This document shows, piece after piece, positions 26,431 through 34,537 of a stretch of 64,000 bases of DNA. The position numbers were made by a program, and so were the translations under genes. Source of the stretch: Chloroflexota bacterium (GTDB lineage: Bacteria > Chloroflexota > Chloroflexia > Thermomicrobiales > UBA6265); assembly GCA_023389575.1 (NCBI GenBank), contig JAEWEG010000093.1, positions 1 through 64,000 on the forward strand. The letters run 5' to 3'. Positions within the stretch are counted from its first letter, which is position 1. The number at the start of each line of letters is the position of its first letter. Under the pieces are notes generated by a model. That model was not told the origin of the DNA and ran no database searches. It saw only the letters and a program-made list of their open reading frames with translations.

Positions 26431-26439
26431 TGGTAGAAT
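26431..26439 (+). promoter_or_regulatory. Extended -10 promoter of gyrA
   Basis: TGGTAGAAT is an extended -10 (TGn plus TAGAAT). No good -35 is seen at 17 bp. The predicted RNA start falls near a 7-bp inverted repeat, AAGGCGT (26440-26446) with ACGCCTT (26454-26460). Confidence 0.5.
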
Positions 26440-26487
26440 AAGGCGTTAGGCTCACGCCTTTTCCCCATGAAACAGGAGCCATTCACA

Positions 26488-28980
26488 GTGGAACGAGGAA
26501 GCGTTCGGGTTGCCAGCATTGAGTCCGAAATGCGGCAATCCTATCTTGATTATGCAATGAGCGTTATCGTGTCGCGCGCGCTGCCAGATGCCCGCGACGG
26601 GTTCAAGCCGGTACACCGCCGGGTGCTCTACGCCATGCACCAGATGGGCATGCGGTCGAACTCCCGGTACCGCAAGAGCGCCGGTATCGTGGGCGAGGTG
26701 ATCAAGAACTGGCATCCCCACAGCGATACCGCCGCCTACGACACCCTCGTCCGCATGGCGCAGGACTTCAGCCTCCGCTACCCGCTGGTCGACGGCCAGG
26801 GCAACTTCGGCTCCGTCGACGGCGACAAGGCGGCCGCCATGCGATACACCGAGGCCAAGATGGCCGCCATCGCGGACGAACTCCTGGCCGACATCGACAA
26901 GGAAACGGTCGACGAGTACCCCAACTACGACGCGTCGATGATGCAGCCCACCGTGCTTCCCGCTCGTCTCCCCAACCTGCTTATCAACGGCAGTTCGGGC
27001 ATCGCGGTTGGCATGGCAACGAATATTCCGCCGCACAATCTCAACGAGATTTGCGATGGCATTTCCATGCTGCTCGATGACCCGGAAACCACCGTCGAGC
27101 AGTTGATGGAAGTCATTCCCGGACCGGACTTCCCGACCGGCGGCACCATCGTGGGGCGCGAAGGTATCCAGGCCGCGTATGCCACCGGACGTGGTCGCGT
27201 GCTGCTGCGTGCGAAGGCATTCATCGAGGAGCAGGAGCGCGGCAATCGATGGCAGATTGTCGTCACCGAGCTCCCCTACCAAGTGAACAAGTCCGTCCTG
27301 CTCGAGCGCATCGCCGAGCAGGTTCGCGACGGCAAGCTTGACGGCATCAGCAACCTGCGCGACGAGTCGGACCGCAGCGGCATGCGCATCGTGTTCGAAC
27401 TCAAGCGCGACGCCCAGGCCCGCGTGGTGCTGAAGAACCTCTACAAGCACTCGCAGCTTCAGACCACATTCGGCATCAACATGCTGGCGCTGGTCGAGCG
27501 CGGCACCCAGCCGCGGGTTCTCACCCTCAAGCGCGCGCTTCAGGAATACATCGATCACCGGCAGGAAGTGATCACCCGCCGCACGGAGTTCGATCTCGAG
27601 CGTGCCCGTCGCCGGGCCCATGTCCTTGAAGGCCTCAAGATCGCGCTGGACAACATCGACGAGGTCATCCAGGTCATCCGGAGCTCTCGCTCGACCGACG
27701 AGGCTCGCCGGAACCTCATGAACCGGTTCGACCTGTCGGAGATCCAGTCGAACGCCATTCTGGACATGCGTCTTGCCCGCCTGGCCGCCCTGGAGCGCCA
27801 GAAGGTCGAGGACGAGTACAACGAGGTCATGAAGACCATCGCGTACCTGGAGAGCCTTCTGGCCGATCCGCTGCTGATCCTGAACCTCATCCGCGAGGAC
27901 ATTTCCGACCTCAAGGAGAAGTACGGCGACGAGCGACGGACCAACTTCATCGAAGGCACCGGGGCGATGTCCGACGAGGACCTCATTCCCGAGGTAGACG
28001 TTCTGGTCACGGTGACGACCAAGGGCTACGTGAAGCGACTGCCCCAGGACACCTATCGCCTCCAGCGGCGCGGTGGGCGTGGCGTCACCGGCGTCACCAT
28101 GCGGGAGGAAGATGTTCCGCTGCACATGCTGGCCGCCAACACGCACGATTACCTGCTTGTCTTCACGAACCGCGGCCGGGTGTACCAGATCAAGGTGCAC
28201 GAACTGCCGGACGCCAGCCGCACCGCCAAGGGTATCCCCATCGTCAACGTCATCAGCATGTTGCCGGATGAGACCGTCACAACGCTGCTCAAGGTGCGGG
28301 ACTACCCCGAGTCGGCCTTCCTGTTCTTCACCACCCGCCTGGGCCGCGTGAAGCGCGTCAGCCTCGACCAGTTCAGGACCGTGCGGTCGAACGGCATGAT
28401 CGCCATCAGCATCGACGATCACGATGAACTCGCGTGGGTGCGGCAGACATCCGGTGACGACGACGTGGTGCTTGTGAGCACCGAGGGTCAGGCGATCCGG
28501 TTCGACGAGAATGACGTGCGTCCGATGGGCCGGCCCGCCGCCGGCGTGATCGGCATGCGCCTCTCGGGCAACGACCGCATCATCGCCTTCGAGGTCGTCG
28601 AACCCGATCACGACCTTCTGGTCGTGGCGTCTCGTGGCCTTGGGAAGCGGACCAGCCTGGACCACTACCGGAGCCAGGGCCGCGGTGGCAAGGGCATCCA
28701 GACGATGAAGCTCTCCTCCCGCACGGGCATGATCGTCGCCGCCGCGATGGTATCCCCCGAGGACGGCGTGGTCCTGATGAACAACAAGGGCATCACGATC
28801 AAGATCGCGGCCGACGGCATTCGCCAGAGTGGCCGCAGCACCCAGGGCGTAACCCTGATGCGGCTGGGCAAGGACGAGGAAGTTGTCTCGATGACCGTCA
28901 TCGAGCCGTCCGACATCGTCAGCAACGCTCAGTTCGAAGACCTCGACATGAGCGCTCTCCCGGATAGTGGCGACAAGTAG
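26488..28980 (+). CDS. gyrA: DNA gyrase subunit A
   Basis: An 830-residue type IIA topoisomerase subunit. The breakage-reunion domain carries the active Tyr in AMRYTEAKM. The C-terminal beta-pinwheel has the GyrA box QRRGGRG near residue 530, which marks it as gyrase rather than ParC. In the quinolone-resistance region the sequence is HPHSDTAAYDT, so E. coli positions 81 and 83 are Ser and Thr while Asp87 is kept. I place the start at GTG 26488, nine bases after AGGAG, because the ATG at 26467 has no ribosome site. gyrB is not in the window. An extended -10 and a small hairpin lie upstream. Confidence 0.93.
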   Translation: MERGSVRVASIESEMRQSYLDYAMSVIVSRALPDARDGFKPVHRRVLYAMHQMGMRSNSRYRKSAGIVGEVIKNWHPHSDTAAYDTLVRMAQDFSLRYPLVDGQGNFGSVDGDKAAAMRYTEAKMAAIADELLADIDKETVDEYPNYDASMMQPTVLPARLPNLLINGSSGIAVGMATNIPPHNLNEICDGISMLLDDPETTVEQLMEVIPGPDFPTGGTIVGREGIQAAYATGRGRVLLRAKAFIEEQERGNRWQIVVTELPYQVNKSVLLERIAEQVRDGKLDGISNLRDESDRSGMRIVFELKRDAQARVVLKNLYKHSQLQTTFGINMLALVERGTQPRVLTLKRALQEYIDHRQEVITRRTEFDLERARRRAHVLEGLKIALDNIDEVIQVIRSSRSTDEARRNLMNRFDLSEIQSNAILDMRLARLAALERQKVEDEYNEVMKTIAYLESLLADPLLILNLIREDISDLKEKYGDERRTNFIEGTGAMSDEDLIPEVDVLVTVTTKGYVKRLPQDTYRLQRRGGRGVTGVTMREEDVPLHMLAANTHDYLLVFTNRGRVYQIKVHELPDASRTAKGIPIVNVISMLPDETVTTLLKVRDYPESAFLFFTTRLGRVKRVSLDQFRTVRSNGMIAISIDDHDELAWVRQTSGDDDVVLVSTEGQAIRFDENDVRPMGRPAAGVIGMRLSGNDRIIAFEVVEPDHDLLVVASRGLGKRTSLDHYRSQGRGGKGIQTMKLSSRTGMIVAAAMVSPEDGVVLMNNKGITIKIAADGIRQSGRSTQGVTLMRLGKDEEVVSMTVIEPSDIVSNAQFEDLDMSALPDSGDK

Positions 28981-29010
28981 CAGGGGACAACAACATCGTC
29001 CACAAAAAGT

Positions 29011-29041
29011 ACGGCCGGACCACTATGGTCCGGCCGTTCTC
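29011..29041 (+). terminator. Terminator hairpin after gyrA
   Basis: ACGGCCGGACC (29011-29021) pairs perfectly with GGTCCGGCCGT (29027-29037) around ACTAT; TCTCATT follows. The stem is strong but the U-tract is weak. Confidence 0.75.
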
Positions 29042-29272
29042 ATTGCAGGACCAGTGCGAAGTAGCGTACGTACGCATGTTACACCGACGATCGTGTCGTT
29101 GTTGTTCACGACATGGATGCCATGGAAATGGCTGTTCAGGGGGCGCAGCTGGCTCCGCATTATGATCCGGGCCCAATGAAGGTCGGGACGGGGTGGATGT
29201 TCGCGGAACGGTCGGGGTGACCAGAGCGCGACAAGAGCACCTTGCCACCTGGGACGGGCGACGACCCGCATC

Positions 29273-29392
29273 TCACCGCTCCAAATCGGCGGCGGCTTTC
29301 AGATACCACTCATACGCAATCCGGTTGAAGAGGCGTGAAAGACTTCCCGCACCGCTGTCCCGTCTCATCACGATCGGGCGTCCGTGGGGGCA
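29273..29392 (-). pseudogene. Relic of the mutL C-terminus
   Basis: The last 39 codons before the TGA at 29275-29273 read CPHGRPIVMRRD, then LSRLFNRIAYEWYLKAAADLER. CPHGRP is the conserved metal-site motif near the end of MutL, and it is followed in Bacillus-type MutL by a hydrophobic strand and a ...EKMFKR... helix; the layout here is the same. Upstream in this frame there is no MutL sequence: 27 unrelated codons lead back to a stop, and the rest of the space holds a hairpin and another gene. It is thus a fragment left after deletion or rearrangement. The extra tail after LFNRI is longer than usual. Confidence 0.6.
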
Positions 29393-29494
29393 GCCGTGTA
29401 CGGAGGCCCACGAGCGCCAGCGCCGCCGAAGGCGAGCGTATGGCTCCCCTATTCCTTTCCGGATGCCGTATCAGCCACCGATGCCAGAAAATTG

Positions 29495-29540
29495 AAGGCC
29501 CTCCACATGTCACCGCTCGAGGCGGCATGTGGAGGGCCTT
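29495..29540 (-). terminator. 15-bp perfect inverted repeat, likely terminator of the minus-strand membrane gene
   Basis: AAGGCCCTCCACATG (29495-29509) pairs with CATGTGGAGGGCCTT (29526-29540), with a further CCGC/GCGG pair inside. On the minus strand it is followed by CAATTTTC, so it can end the transcript of the gene whose stop is 37 bp upstream. Confidence 0.7.
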
Positions 29541-29576
29541 GGCTCCCGGCTGATTGCGACGGCCGGCGGTCTGACA

Positions 29577-30635
29577 TCAGGCCGCTAAGCGGTTCATTTC
29601 CTGGGTCTTGGCGATGCGGGTGACCTGGCGGACCCAGGCGCTCACGATCGGGACCAGGATCGCGAGGCCCACGGTGGTGACCACGACGGTGGCGAAGAGG
29701 ATCTTTGCCGTGGAACCGGCGCCAGTCGGGAAAATCGAGGTGGTGCGGAACATCGTCAGCAGGATGAACTCGAGGCCGATGGCGGCAGGCACCACGAACG
29801 CGGCCACGCGACCCGGAAGGAAGGACGACACCACCGTCAATGCCGCGCTAATCGCGAAGACGGCGACCGCCAGCTTCAGCGCGCTCGAAAGGGATACCAG
29901 GTCGGATTGTCCGGCGAGCAACGGCACCATGAGTGCTGCCGGCATGAACAGGATGCCCGCGAACTCGGGATCTTCCTGCGACAGCACCGCGCACGTTCCC
30001 GCCAGCAGAACGAGGATCAGGATGACAGCGGCCGTCGCCAGGGTCGGCGCGAGCATCGTTCCGTTTCCGCCATCGACGAACGGCACACGGACGACGCTCT
30101 GGCGAATCACCAGCACCGGGAACACCATCGCGATCGTGGCTATGTTCACCAGCGCCGCCCGTCGCCACGGCAGGTGCGCGGCGGTGTTGGCGATCATGGC
30201 GAGTATGACGGTTGGAATGAACAGGCCAGCGGCCCAGACTGGCAGCCCAAACGGCGTGAACGCGCCGAGGAGCAGGACACCGATCGAGGAGACGGCCATG
30301 AGCAGGTTCGGAAACGCCTGCTCCAGCATCAGCCCCGGCGCGGGGAGCACGGGCATCGCGGGCGCGGACGGCCGTCGTGATCGCGAGACTCGCGGGGAGA
30401 CAGCCACTTCCGGAAGTTCGACCGCGGTGATCACGTCGTGCCGTGGGGCATGCGCGTGGGCATTCACCGATCGACGCGGTTCGCTCCGGCGTTTCGTCCC
30501 AGACGACGGCCTCGAGGCGCGTTGGCGGGGCGCGGGAACGTTGATATAGAGTTCCGGATCGTCTCCGAACAGATCGACGGGAAGGTCGGGAAGCGAGTGC
30601 CGTGTGCCTTGGGTCGCGGGGCTTCGTGATGCCAT
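29577..30635 (-). CDS. Hypothetical membrane protein with Arg/Pro-rich N-terminal region
   Basis: A 352-residue protein of no family I recognise. Residues 1-100 are polar, rich in Arg, Pro and Ser (APRQRASRPSSGTKRRSEPRR, VSPRVSRSRRPSAPAMP) and probably disordered in the cytosol. About eight membrane helices follow, near 109-128, 131-151, 158-178, 196-218, 226-243, 252-275, 278-297 and 310-334, with short loops. A charged 15-residue tail ends it. It is 19 bp downstream of the PHP gene on the same strand, so co-transcription is likely. No catalytic motif is visible. The protein was probably not transferred recently: codon use resembles its neighbours. Confidence 0.65.
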   Translation of the reverse strand: MASRSPATQGTRHSLPDLPVDLFGDDPELYINVPAPRQRASRPSSGTKRRSEPRRSVNAHAHAPRHDVITAVELPEVAVSPRVSRSRRPSAPAMPVLPAPGLMLEQAFPNLLMAVSSIGVLLLGAFTPFGLPVWAAGLFIPTVILAMIANTAAHLPWRRAALVNIATIAMVFPVLVIRQSVVRVPFVDGGNGTMLAPTLATAAVILILVLLAGTCAVLSQEDPEFAGILFMPAALMVPLLAGQSDLVSLSSALKLAVAVFAISAALTVVSSFLPGRVAAFVVPAAIGLEFILLTMFRTTSIFPTGAGSTAKILFATVVVTTVGLAILVPIVSAWVRQVTRIAKTQEMNRLAA

Positions 30636-30654
30636 GATCGGATCGATATGCTCC

Positions 30655-31464
30655 TCAGGAGGCCAATAGCGAGTCGATGGATACGGTTGTCCTCACCCGC
30701 TTCCGGAAGGACCCAATGCCATTAATGCCACACAACTTTAGCATGTTGAGGGTCGTTTCGAAGCCCGCGCCGATGGTCTCGGGAACGTGGGAATCACTTC
30801 CAACCGTCATCAACGTGCCACCCATCCGAACGTACATATCCACGATCTGGCCGGCCGGCATGCTGGTCTTTGGCGTCTGGCGCATGCCAGAGGTATTGAT
30901 CTCGAAGGACACCCCCGCGTCGATAATCGCCTGGAGCGCCGCGCGAAGCTCCGGTTCGCAGGCGAGCGGATCGTAGGGCAGCGTCTCGATAGGCCGGTAT
31001 CGCTTCGGGAGGTCGATGTGGCCCATGGTGTCGAACCAGCCCGTCTCGGCGGCGGCCTGGATTTCCTCAAGGTAGGGCTTCATCACATCCACGATGCTGC
31101 GCGAGGCGAAGTACTCGGGAAAGATGATCTCACCCGCGTCCCCATAGTGAACCGAGCCAATGACGAAATCGAACTCGTGCTCGCCGAGGAAGTGCTCGAC
31201 CTCGCTCGCGATGCGCCGGTTGAAGTCGACCTCGGCGCCCGCCAGGATCACCAGCCTGTCGCCGTAGGTTTCCCGGGCGATTTCGAGGTCCTTCATGTAG
31301 GTGGAATAGTCGAAGAACCCGTAACTCATGTCCGCGGGTTCGTGCTCGATATGGTCGGTGAAGGCAATTTCGGTGATGCCGGCGCGGACCGCAGCTTCGC
31401 ACGAATCCAGGATCGGCGTGGAGCAGTCCGCGGATTGTGTGGTGTGGACGTGATAGTCGAACAT
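30655..31464 (-). CDS. PHP-domain phosphatase, histidinol-phosphatase (HisK/HisJ) type
   Basis: A 269-residue PHP-fold protein. Metal-binding motifs in order: DYHVHTTQSADC at the start, FTDHIEHEP near residue 35, the Glu in GAEVDFN near 76, GSVHYGD near 103, MGHIDLPKR near 146, and the C-terminal GSDSHVP near 223. These match the trinuclear metal site of the HisJ-type histidinol-phosphate phosphatase. No other his genes are nearby, so a different phosphoester substrate is possible. It is divergent from the mscS-like gene and lies upstream of the membrane gene in the same direction. Confidence 0.82.
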   Translation of the reverse strand: MFDYHVHTTQSADCSTPILDSCEAAVRAGITEIAFTDHIEHEPADMSYGFFDYSTYMKDLEIARETYGDRLVILAGAEVDFNRRIASEVEHFLGEHEFDFVIGSVHYGDAGEIIFPEYFASRSIVDVMKPYLEEIQAAAETGWFDTMGHIDLPKRYRPIETLPYDPLACEPELRAALQAIIDAGVSFEINTSGMRQTPKTSMPAGQIVDMYVRMGGTLMTVGSDSHVPETIGAGFETTLNMLKLCGINGIGSFRKRVRTTVSIDSLLAS

Positions 31465-31568
31465 CTGTGAGGATTACCCCTGAATGCTGTGTGGGAGCGG
31501 GATCGCAATACCCGCCGGATTCCACCGGACATGATACCGGCATTCGTAGCGAGAGGACACGCTTCACC

Positions 31569-32330
31569 TTGGGTTCCTGGCTGGATTCCGCGGGCCTCGA
31601 CGGCAGGCTGATCCTGATCAATCTCGCGTTCGCCATCGTGGTGTATGTCATCGCGCGAATCACGAGTCGATGGCTGCGACGCCACGTTGTCTCCACGCTT
31701 TCGGTGAAATCGTACGGCCGGAACGGGGCGGTCCTGATGGGCCGGTTATCCTCGATCGCGGTCTATGCGCTCGCCACCGTGATCATCCTTGGCCGATGGG
31801 GTGTCAGTTCCACCGGACTCCTGACATTCCTCGGTGCCTTCTCGGTGGCGCTGGGCCTGTCGTTGCAGGATGTGTTTCGGAACTTCTTCTCGGGCCTCTT
31901 CCTGTTGATGGAACGGCCGTTTCGCGTGGGAGATCGCATCCGGGTTCGCGATGTGGAGGGAGAGGTCCAGGGAATCGATGTGCGCACGACGCACGTTAGA
32001 TTGGACAACGGATCCGTTGTGTTGCTGCCCAACTCGATCGTGTTCTCCGACATCCTCACGCGCCGGTCACAGGCGGGTGTGCTGCGCCTGGACTTTCGCA
32101 TCACTTCGCGGGAGCGAAGTGCGATGCAGGTGGAACAGTGGGTGCACGACGCATTGCGTGACCTGGAATGTGTGAAGCAGCCCATCACCGCGCCGGTGGT
32201 TCGTTCCATCGGCGCGGAGGGCAGTGTCCTGGAGTTGTCGGTGCTGGTGGAAGATGCCCCTGGAAATGTTCGCCAAACGGTGGACGCCCTGATGCCTGGC
32301 GATGGATCGATGGAAGTAGAGCGATTATGA
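31569..32330 (+). CDS. Small-conductance mechanosensitive channel (MscS family)
   Basis: About 253 residues from the TTG at 31569. Two membrane helices precede the pore helix TM3, LGAFSVALGLSLQDVFRNFFSGLFLLMERPFRVGDRI, read in pieces over about residues 85-121. This is the MscS signature with its Gly/Ala-packing pattern. The beta domain VEGEVQGIDVRTTHVRLDNGSVVLLPNS follows, then a mixed alpha/beta C-terminal domain. It opens on membrane tension and releases solutes in osmotic downshock. The start is uncertain: a GTG at 31467 is also in frame. The stop overlaps the nadD start (ATGA), so translation is coupled. Confidence 0.85.
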   Translation: MGSWLDSAGLDGRLILINLAFAIVVYVIARITSRWLRRHVVSTLSVKSYGRNGAVLMGRLSSIAVYALATVIILGRWGVSSTGLLTFLGAFSVALGLSLQDVFRNFFSGLFLLMERPFRVGDRIRVRDVEGEVQGIDVRTTHVRLDNGSVVLLPNSIVFSDILTRRSQAGVLRLDFRITSRERSAMQVEQWVHDALRDLECVKQPITAPVVRSIGAEGSVLELSVLVEDAPGNVRQTVDALMPGDGSMEVERL

Positions 32331-32932
32331 CGAGCCAGGGCAAGCGCCTGGGAATTCTCGGAGGCACATTCAGTCCCATCCATGTCGGTCACATGATCAT
32401 GGCCGAGAACGCGCTGGGAGATCTGAACCTGGATGAAGTGGTGTTCATGCCCGCCGGGAGGCCACCGCACAAGGAGTCCGAGACGTCCATTTCCATCCCA
32501 CATCGACTCGCCATGGTCGAAGCCGCCATCGCGGATCGGCCAGGGTTCACCTGCGGTAGGCTCGACATCGACCACGGTGAACTCTCCTATACGTGGCGGT
32601 TGCTCGAACGCTTCGGAGAGTGGCACGCCGGGGCCGACCTCTGGTTCATCGTCGGCGGCGACTCACTCCAGGACTTCGCGAAATGGGCGAGGCCGGACCG
32701 GGTACTCGAACTGGCCAGGCTGGCGGTGATCGAGCGGCCTGGTTTCGCCGTGGACGAACAGGTGCTGGACGCTTTACCGGGGATGCGCGATCGGGTCGAC
32801 ATCGTGCGCGCTCCGCTGTGCGACGTCTCTTCCACGGATCTGCGCGAGCGTGTCGAATCCGGCCGTTCGATTCGCTACCTGGTGCCCGAGCCGGTGCGGG
32901 TCTATATCGAAGCCAACCACCTTTATGAATGA
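32327..32932 (+). CDS. nadD: Nicotinate-mononucleotide adenylyltransferase
   Basis: A 201-residue nucleotidyltransferase. The N-terminal GGTFSPIHVGHM carries the HxGH ATP site. Further blocks are FMPAGRPPHK, HRLAMVEAAI, the segment WFIVGGDSLQDFAKW, and the C-terminal SSTDLRERVESGRSIRYLVP with the ISSTxIR-type phosphate loop. It makes deamido-NAD+, which NadE (at 4645) amidates. The ATG overlaps the stop of the mscS-like gene by four bases (ATGA). rsfS and yqeK, frequent neighbours of nadD, are not here. Confidence 0.92.
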   Translation: MTSQGKRLGILGGTFSPIHVGHMIMAENALGDLNLDEVVFMPAGRPPHKESETSISIPHRLAMVEAAIADRPGFTCGRLDIDHGELSYTWRLLERFGEWHAGADLWFIVGGDSLQDFAKWARPDRVLELARLAVIERPGFAVDEQVLDALPGMRDRVDIVRAPLCDVSSTDLRERVESGRSIRYLVPEPVRVYIEANHLYE

Positions 32933-33013
32933 CATGGTGGGCCTTCGTTACCGGGTCTGGAATCAAACTCCAAGCGGGTATTCATGGGATCATGGCGGAT
33001 CGAGGAATCCCGC

Positions 33014-33019
33014 TATACT
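33014..33019 (+). promoter_or_regulatory. Possible -10 of secDF
   Basis: TATACT, one base from consensus, 55 bases before the preferred secD GTG. No clear -35 is seen. If it is used, the ATG at 33023 would fall at the transcript start, which supports the later GTG. Confidence 0.35.
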
Positions 33020-33073
33020 TCCATGCCGACTGAAACGGCGAAGATTGCACCTGTTCACGTACGGAGCGCTCTA

Positions 33074-34501
33074 GTGCGGCCAGCCAACCTGCGAATGCTC
33101 GCCCTGATTGTCGTCATCACCATCGTATCGACCTGGATCGCGCTACCAGAGAGCGTCCTCGATGTCGGTGGGTTCAAGGCCGATCACCCGATTAGGGAAG
33201 GGCTCGATCTCCAGGGCGGATTGCAAGTAACGCTCGAGGCACGTCCTCCCGGCGGCGGTGGCGTGGACAACGCCACGCTCGAAGGAACCAGGGATACCCT
33301 CGAACGCCGGGTCAATGGCCTCGGCGTGACGGAGCCGCTAATCCAGACCCGCGGCGACAACCAGATCCTGGTGGAGTTGCCTGGTGTGGTCGACCCGGAG
33401 CAGGCGGTTGAGGTCCTCAAGGAAACCGCGCTGCTGGAAATCATCTACGCCGATGGCCAGGCGTTGCCCGCCGGCACGATCGTGCGCACGTCCCTTGGCG
33501 ATGTCACAAGCACGACCGCTACGGCTGGCACTCCGGATTTCGCGACGCCGGGCGCCCCTCCCACTCCGGCGCCTGATGGACCCGTTTACCAGACGATCGT
33601 CAGCGGGACCGATCTCAGCGATGCCTACGTCTCCCGCGACCCAACGACCGGCCAGCCGCTGGTGACCTTCGAGCTCCGGGGGGACGCCCAGGAGACCTTC
33701 TACCAATTCACCCGTGACCACATCGGACAACCGATGTCGATCGTCATCGACAAGGAAGTCATTTCCTCGCCGCGCATCCAGAGCGCGATTTCAGGCACCG
33801 GTTCCATCGACGGCGTCTCGGCGACCGAGGCGCAGAACCTGGCCACCCAACTCAAGGCTGGCGCGCTCGGCGTGCCGCTCGAGGTGGTCTCCAGCCGCAC
33901 CGTGGGACCATCGCTCGGCGCGGACTCGCTCGATCGCAGCCTGGTGGCGGGAGTCGTGGGCCTGGTGGTCGTGGCGATCTTCATGATTCTCTACTACCGG
34001 CTTCCCGGCGTGCTGTCGGTGATAGCGTTGCTGATCTACACGGCCATCACCCTGGCCGCGTACAAGCTGATTCCGGTGACGCTCACCTTGCCCGGCATAG
34101 CGGGGTTCATCCTGTCCATCGGCATGGCGGTCGACGCCAACGTCCTCATCTTCTCGCGCATGAAGGAAGAATTGCGGTCCGGGCGCGAACTGGAACCCGC
34201 GATCGAGGCGGGCTTCGATCACGCCTGGCCGTCGATTCGCGATTCCAACATCTCGACCATGATCACCTGCGCGATTCTCTACTGGTTCGGCCAGTTCACC
34301 GGGGCGACGATCATCACCGGCTTCGCCCTCACGCTGTTCGTTGGCGTGGCCGTCAGTCTCTTCTCCGCGATCACGGTCACCCGAACGCTGCTCCGGATCC
34401 TCAGTGACTTGGGAGTGATCAAGAGCGGCTGGCTTCTGGGCCTTGGGCGGCACGATCTCGACAGCATGGCCAACGATCCGGCGCCAGCGGCTCGCACCTG
34501 A
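33074..34501 (+). CDS. secD: Protein translocase subunit SecD
   Basis: About 475 residues. TM1 (LRMLALIVVITIVSTWIAL) is followed by the periplasmic P1 region starting with GLDLQGGLQVTLEA, the diagnostic SecD motif, and containing LERRVNGLGVTEP and VELPGV. An unusual Thr/Pro/Ala-rich insert (TSTTATAGTPDFATPGAPPTPAPDGP, in pieces) lies near residue 160. Five more helices carry the RND-type SecD/F core: LPGIAGFILSIGMAVDANVLIFSRMKEEL with the conserved Asp. It uses proton motive force to finish protein export with SecF. GTG 33074 follows GGAG; ATG 33023 is an alternative. secF is 36 bp downstream. Confidence 0.92.
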   Translation: MRPANLRMLALIVVITIVSTWIALPESVLDVGGFKADHPIREGLDLQGGLQVTLEARPPGGGGVDNATLEGTRDTLERRVNGLGVTEPLIQTRGDNQILVELPGVVDPEQAVEVLKETALLEIIYADGQALPAGTIVRTSLGDVTSTTATAGTPDFATPGAPPTPAPDGPVYQTIVSGTDLSDAYVSRDPTTGQPLVTFELRGDAQETFYQFTRDHIGQPMSIVIDKEVISSPRIQSAISGTGSIDGVSATEAQNLATQLKAGALGVPLEVVSSRTVGPSLGADSLDRSLVAGVVGLVVVAIFMILYYRLPGVLSVIALLIYTAITLAAYKLIPVTLTLPGIAGFILSIGMAVDANVLIFSRMKEELRSGRELEPAIEAGFDHAWPSIRDSNISTMITCAILYWFGQFTGATIITGFALTLFVGVAVSLFSAITVTRTLLRILSDLGVIKSGWLLGLGRHDLDSMANDPAPAART

Positions 34502-34537
34502 TCGAGCAACCACGCGAGCACCGCGGGAGCATCCTCA

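Larger units (their letters stand above)
29042..29576. other. Intergenic region without an intact gene
   Basis: No intact coding sequence is supported between the gyrA terminator and the next gene. It holds a 12-base palindrome (GCGTACGTACGC at 29064-29075), a short open frame from 29113 without homology, a fragment reading as the C-terminus of MutL on the minus strand (29273-29392), and a long hairpin (29495-29540). No known RNA family was recognised. Confidence 0.6.

Noticed and set aside
26452..28665. A 737-codon open frame antisense to gyrA
   Set aside because: It mirrors GC-rich codon positions of gyrA. Its protein is full of His, Val and Arg without motifs, and gyrA homology is unambiguous.
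29064..29075. Palindrome GCGTACGTACGC considered as an operator
   Set aside because: No promoter or regulator gene lies close by, and a 12-base palindrome can occur by chance in GC-rich DNA.
29310..29528. A minus-strand frame reading RHPERNRGAIRSP, resembling translated dispersed repeats of the HPERSEGS kind
   Set aside because: The nucleotide sequence does not match such repeats closely, and no second copy was seen in the window.
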